Positions 37,032 to 39,043 of a stretch of DNA of 39,043 nucleotides are shown in pieces. Under the pieces are notes generated by a model, which had not been told where the DNA came from, ran no database searches, and saw only the letters and a program-made list of their open reading frames with translations. The DNA comes from Hyphomicrobiales bacterium (GTDB lineage Bacteria > Pseudomonadota > Alphaproteobacteria > Rhizobiales > Xanthobacteraceae), in assembly GCA_003140315.1 (NCBI GenBank), contig PLJS01000032.1, positions 36,481 to 75,523 of the forward strand, written 5' to 3'. The position numbers and the translations under genes are program-made. Numbering within the stretch: position 1 is the stretch's first letter; each line of letters begins with the position of its first letter.

Positions 37032-38048
37032 ATGAAGCTTTCCCGCCGCCAGTTCGGAACGACCGCCGCCGGTGCCGCTCTCGCGTTGGCCTATGGCAAG
37101 CCCGGCTGGGCGCAGTCGCCGCTCATCATCAAATACAGCCACGTCGTCGCGAACGACACGCCGAAGGGCAAAGGCTCGCTCAAGTTCAAGGAGCTCGCCG
37201 AGCAGTACACCGGTGGCAAGGTCAAGATCGAGATCTATCCGAACTCGTCCTTGTACAAGGACAAGGAAGAGATCGAAGCGCTGCAGCTCGGCTCGGTGCA
37301 GATGCTTGGGCCGTCCACGGCGAAGTTCGCGCCGCTCGGCGCCAAGGAATTCGAGGCGCTCGATCTGCCGTGGCTGTTCAAGGACGACGCAACCTACGAC
37401 AAGGCCATGAAAGGCGAGCTTGGAACATGGCTGTTCAAGAAACTCGAGTCGAAGGGCATCACGGGGCTCGCCTACTGGGACAATGGTTTCCACATGGTAT
37501 CGGCGAACCGGCCGCTGCTCGCGACGGCCGACTTCCAGGGCCTCAAGATCCGCATTTCGGGTTCGAAGGTCGCTGACCGCTATTTCCGCGACCTCGGCTC
37601 GATCCCGCAGATCATGGCCTTCTCGGAAGTCTATCAGGCGCTCCAAACCGGCGTCGTGGACGGCTGCGAGAACACGCCGTCGAACTACGTGACGCAGAAA
37701 TTCCACGAGGTGCAGAAGCACATCACGGTCTCGTATCACGCGCATCTGCAATACGCCGTGATCGTCAATTCCAAGTTCTGGAACGGAATGCCGGCCGACA
37801 TCCGTACGCAAGTCGACAAGGCGATGAACGAGGCGACCGATTACACCAACTCGATCGCCCAGAAGGAAAACGAGGACGCGCTCGCCGAGATCAAGAAGTC
37901 CGGCAAGACCGAACTGCACTATCTGACGCCCGAGCAGCGCAAGACTTGGCAGACCGCGATGGCGCCGACCTATCAATGGGCGAAGGGCCGCGTCGGCCAG
38001 GAAGTGCTCGATGTCGTCGCCAAGCAGCTCGACATCAAGATGAACTGA
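37032..38048 (+). CDS. TRAP transporter DctP substrate-binding protein with Tat-like signal
   Basis: MKLSRRQFGTTAAGAALALAYGKPGWAQSPLIIKYSHVVANDTPKGKGSLKFKELAEQYTGGKVKIEIYPNSSLYKDKEEIEALQLGSVQM; YQALQTGVVDGCENTPSNYVTQKFHEVQKHITVSYH. Confidence 0.95.
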   Translation: MKLSRRQFGTTAAGAALALAYGKPGWAQSPLIIKYSHVVANDTPKGKGSLKFKELAEQYTGGKVKIEIYPNSSLYKDKEEIEALQLGSVQMLGPSTAKFAPLGAKEFEALDLPWLFKDDATYDKAMKGELGTWLFKKLESKGITGLAYWDNGFHMVSANRPLLATADFQGLKIRISGSKVADRYFRDLGSIPQIMAFSEVYQALQTGVVDGCENTPSNYVTQKFHEVQKHITVSYHAHLQYAVIVNSKFWNGMPADIRTQVDKAMNEATDYTNSIAQKENEDALAEIKKSGKTELHYLTPEQRKTWQTAMAPTYQWAKGRVGQEVLDVVAKQLDIKMN

Positions 38049-38077
38049 CGGCCGGTCCGCTGGTCCAATAAAATAAA

Positions 38078-38101
38078 CGGCCGGGAGTAAGCTCCCGGCC
38101 G
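38078..38101. terminator. Perfect 10-bp stem hairpin between dctP and the downstream TRAP permease (attenuator/mRNA stabiliser, or minus-strand terminator)
   Basis: CGGCCGGGAG-TAAG-CTCCCGGCCG. No T-run follows on +; an A/T-rich CAATAAAATAAA precedes it, giving TTTATTTTATTG after the hairpin on the - strand. Confidence 0.6.
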
Positions 38102-38120
38102 AGTCACATGGGGGGATCGC

Positions 38121-39043
38121 GTGATCTTGCGCGTGCTGGATCGGCTTGAGGAGTGGATCATCGCCACCCTCATTGCTGCCGCGACCGGGCTCATATTTCT
38201 CGCCGTACTGCACCGTTACGGCACCGGAGTTTCCATCGATCTCGCCAAATGGACCGCGGCGCACGGCGTGCCCGTGATCCCCGATATCCTGCGCGCGATC
38301 TATTCCTGGCTCGCCTCGCTCGACGTCTCCTGGGCGCAGGAACTGTGCATCTACATGTTCATCTGGATGGCGAAGTTCGGCGCCGCCTATGGCGTGCGCA
38401 CCGGCATCCATGTCGGCGTCGACGTGCTCGTCAACCTGCTGCCGCCGAACAAGCGCAGGAGCGTGATCCTGTTCGCGATCGGATGCGGCGCGCTGTTCAC
38501 CGCGACCGTCGCCGTGTTCGGCATCGCGTTCGTCGGCCAGATGTGGTCGACCGGCCAGCATTCGAACGATCTCGAAGCGCCGATGTGGGTGGTTTATCTG
38601 GCGATTCCGCTCGGCTCGGCGTTGATGTGCTTCCGCTTCCTGCAGGTCGCCTGGTGGTTCTACTGGACCGGCAACCTGCCGCACCACAACGAAGCCGAGG
38701 TCGAGGGCGTCGAGGGGACGGACAACCTGCATCCTGCGACCGACGCGCACGGGACGGTGCCGAGCCGTTGGTCGACGCCGCTGATGTGGATCCTGATCCT
38801 GCTGCCGATCCTGATCCTCGGCGTCTGCCTGACCCACAAGGCCGGCATTCTCGTGCTGCCGCAGGAAGTGCGCGCAATCGTCGTCTTCGTCCTGCTCATC
38901 GCGTTCATGATCACCGGCATGCCGATCTCGATCGCGCTCGGCCTGACGGTGCTGACGTTCCTCTTTGTGCTCACCGACGTTCCGATCGAGTCGGTGTCGA
39001 TGAAGCTTTTCACCGGGCTGGAAAGCTTCGAGATCATGGCGAT
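38121..39043 (+). CDS. TRAP transporter permease, fused DctQ-DctM (3' end outside window)
   Basis: Hand translation from GTG 38121 stays open to the window end: VILRVLDRLEEWIIATLIAAATGLIFLAVLHRYGTG...SWAQELCIYMFIWMAKFGAAYGVRTGIHVGVDVLVNLLPPNKRR... then VRAIVVFVLLIAFMITGMPISIALGLTVLTFLFVLTDVPIESVSMKLFTGLESFEIMA (DctM start). Not in the supplied ORF track, probably because it has no stop within the window. Confidence 0.88.
   Translation, partial: MILRVLDRLEEWIIATLIAAATGLIFLAVLHRYGTGVSIDLAKWTAAHGVPVIPDILRAIYSWLASLDVSWAQELCIYMFIWMAKFGAAYGVRTGIHVGVDVLVNLLPPNKRRSVILFAIGCGALFTATVAVFGIAFVGQMWSTGQHSNDLEAPMWVVYLAIPLGSALMCFRFLQVAWWFYWTGNLPHHNEAEVEGVEGTDNLHPATDAHGTVPSRWSTPLMWILILLPILILGVCLTHKAGILVLPQEVRAIVVFVLLIAFMITGMPISIALGLTVLTFLFVLTDVPIESVSMKLFTGLESFEIMA

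Noticed and set aside
36954-38837. 627-aa minus-strand ORF antisense to dctP and dctQM
   Set aside because: Same shadow-ORF pattern; real plus-strand genes explain the region.

Overview
High-GC, alphaproteobacterial-looking catabolic and transport region. No tRNA, rRNA, CRISPR array or transposase was recognised. Left to right it holds: an MFS transporter 3' end; a hydantoinase A/B pair with an FCD-type GntR regulator and a FAD oxidoreductase; a MmgE/PrpD protein next to an ABC importer (fused permease, SBP, divergent ATPase); a core-MetE-like methyltransferase; a second ABC-type SBP divergent from a Tat-signal MmgE/PrpD protein; a tightly packed minus-strand cluster (TcuA-like dehydrogenase, Bug SBP, two-subunit TPP decarboxylase, MmgE/PrpD, Bug SBP, aconitase); an extended SDR; and three TRAP systems interspersed with dienelactone hydrolase, NHL, alpha/beta hydrolase, SnoaL-like and PcaB/ASL-like genes. 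Main observations: (i) four separate reading-frame lesions (three apparent 1-nt deletions and one in-frame TAG), all between about 27.7 and 35.4 kb, two of them in the same TRAP operon; (ii) the minus-strand gene set suggests an uncharacterised tricarboxylate-like catabolic route; (iii) a MmgE/PrpD enzyme with a twin-arginine signal; (iv) an 18-bp perfect palindrome with an extra half-site inside the tcuA-like cluster; (v) a 10-bp perfect hairpin between dctP and a fused dctQM that is absent from the supplied ORF track. All functions are family-level calls from reading the sequence; substrates are inference.
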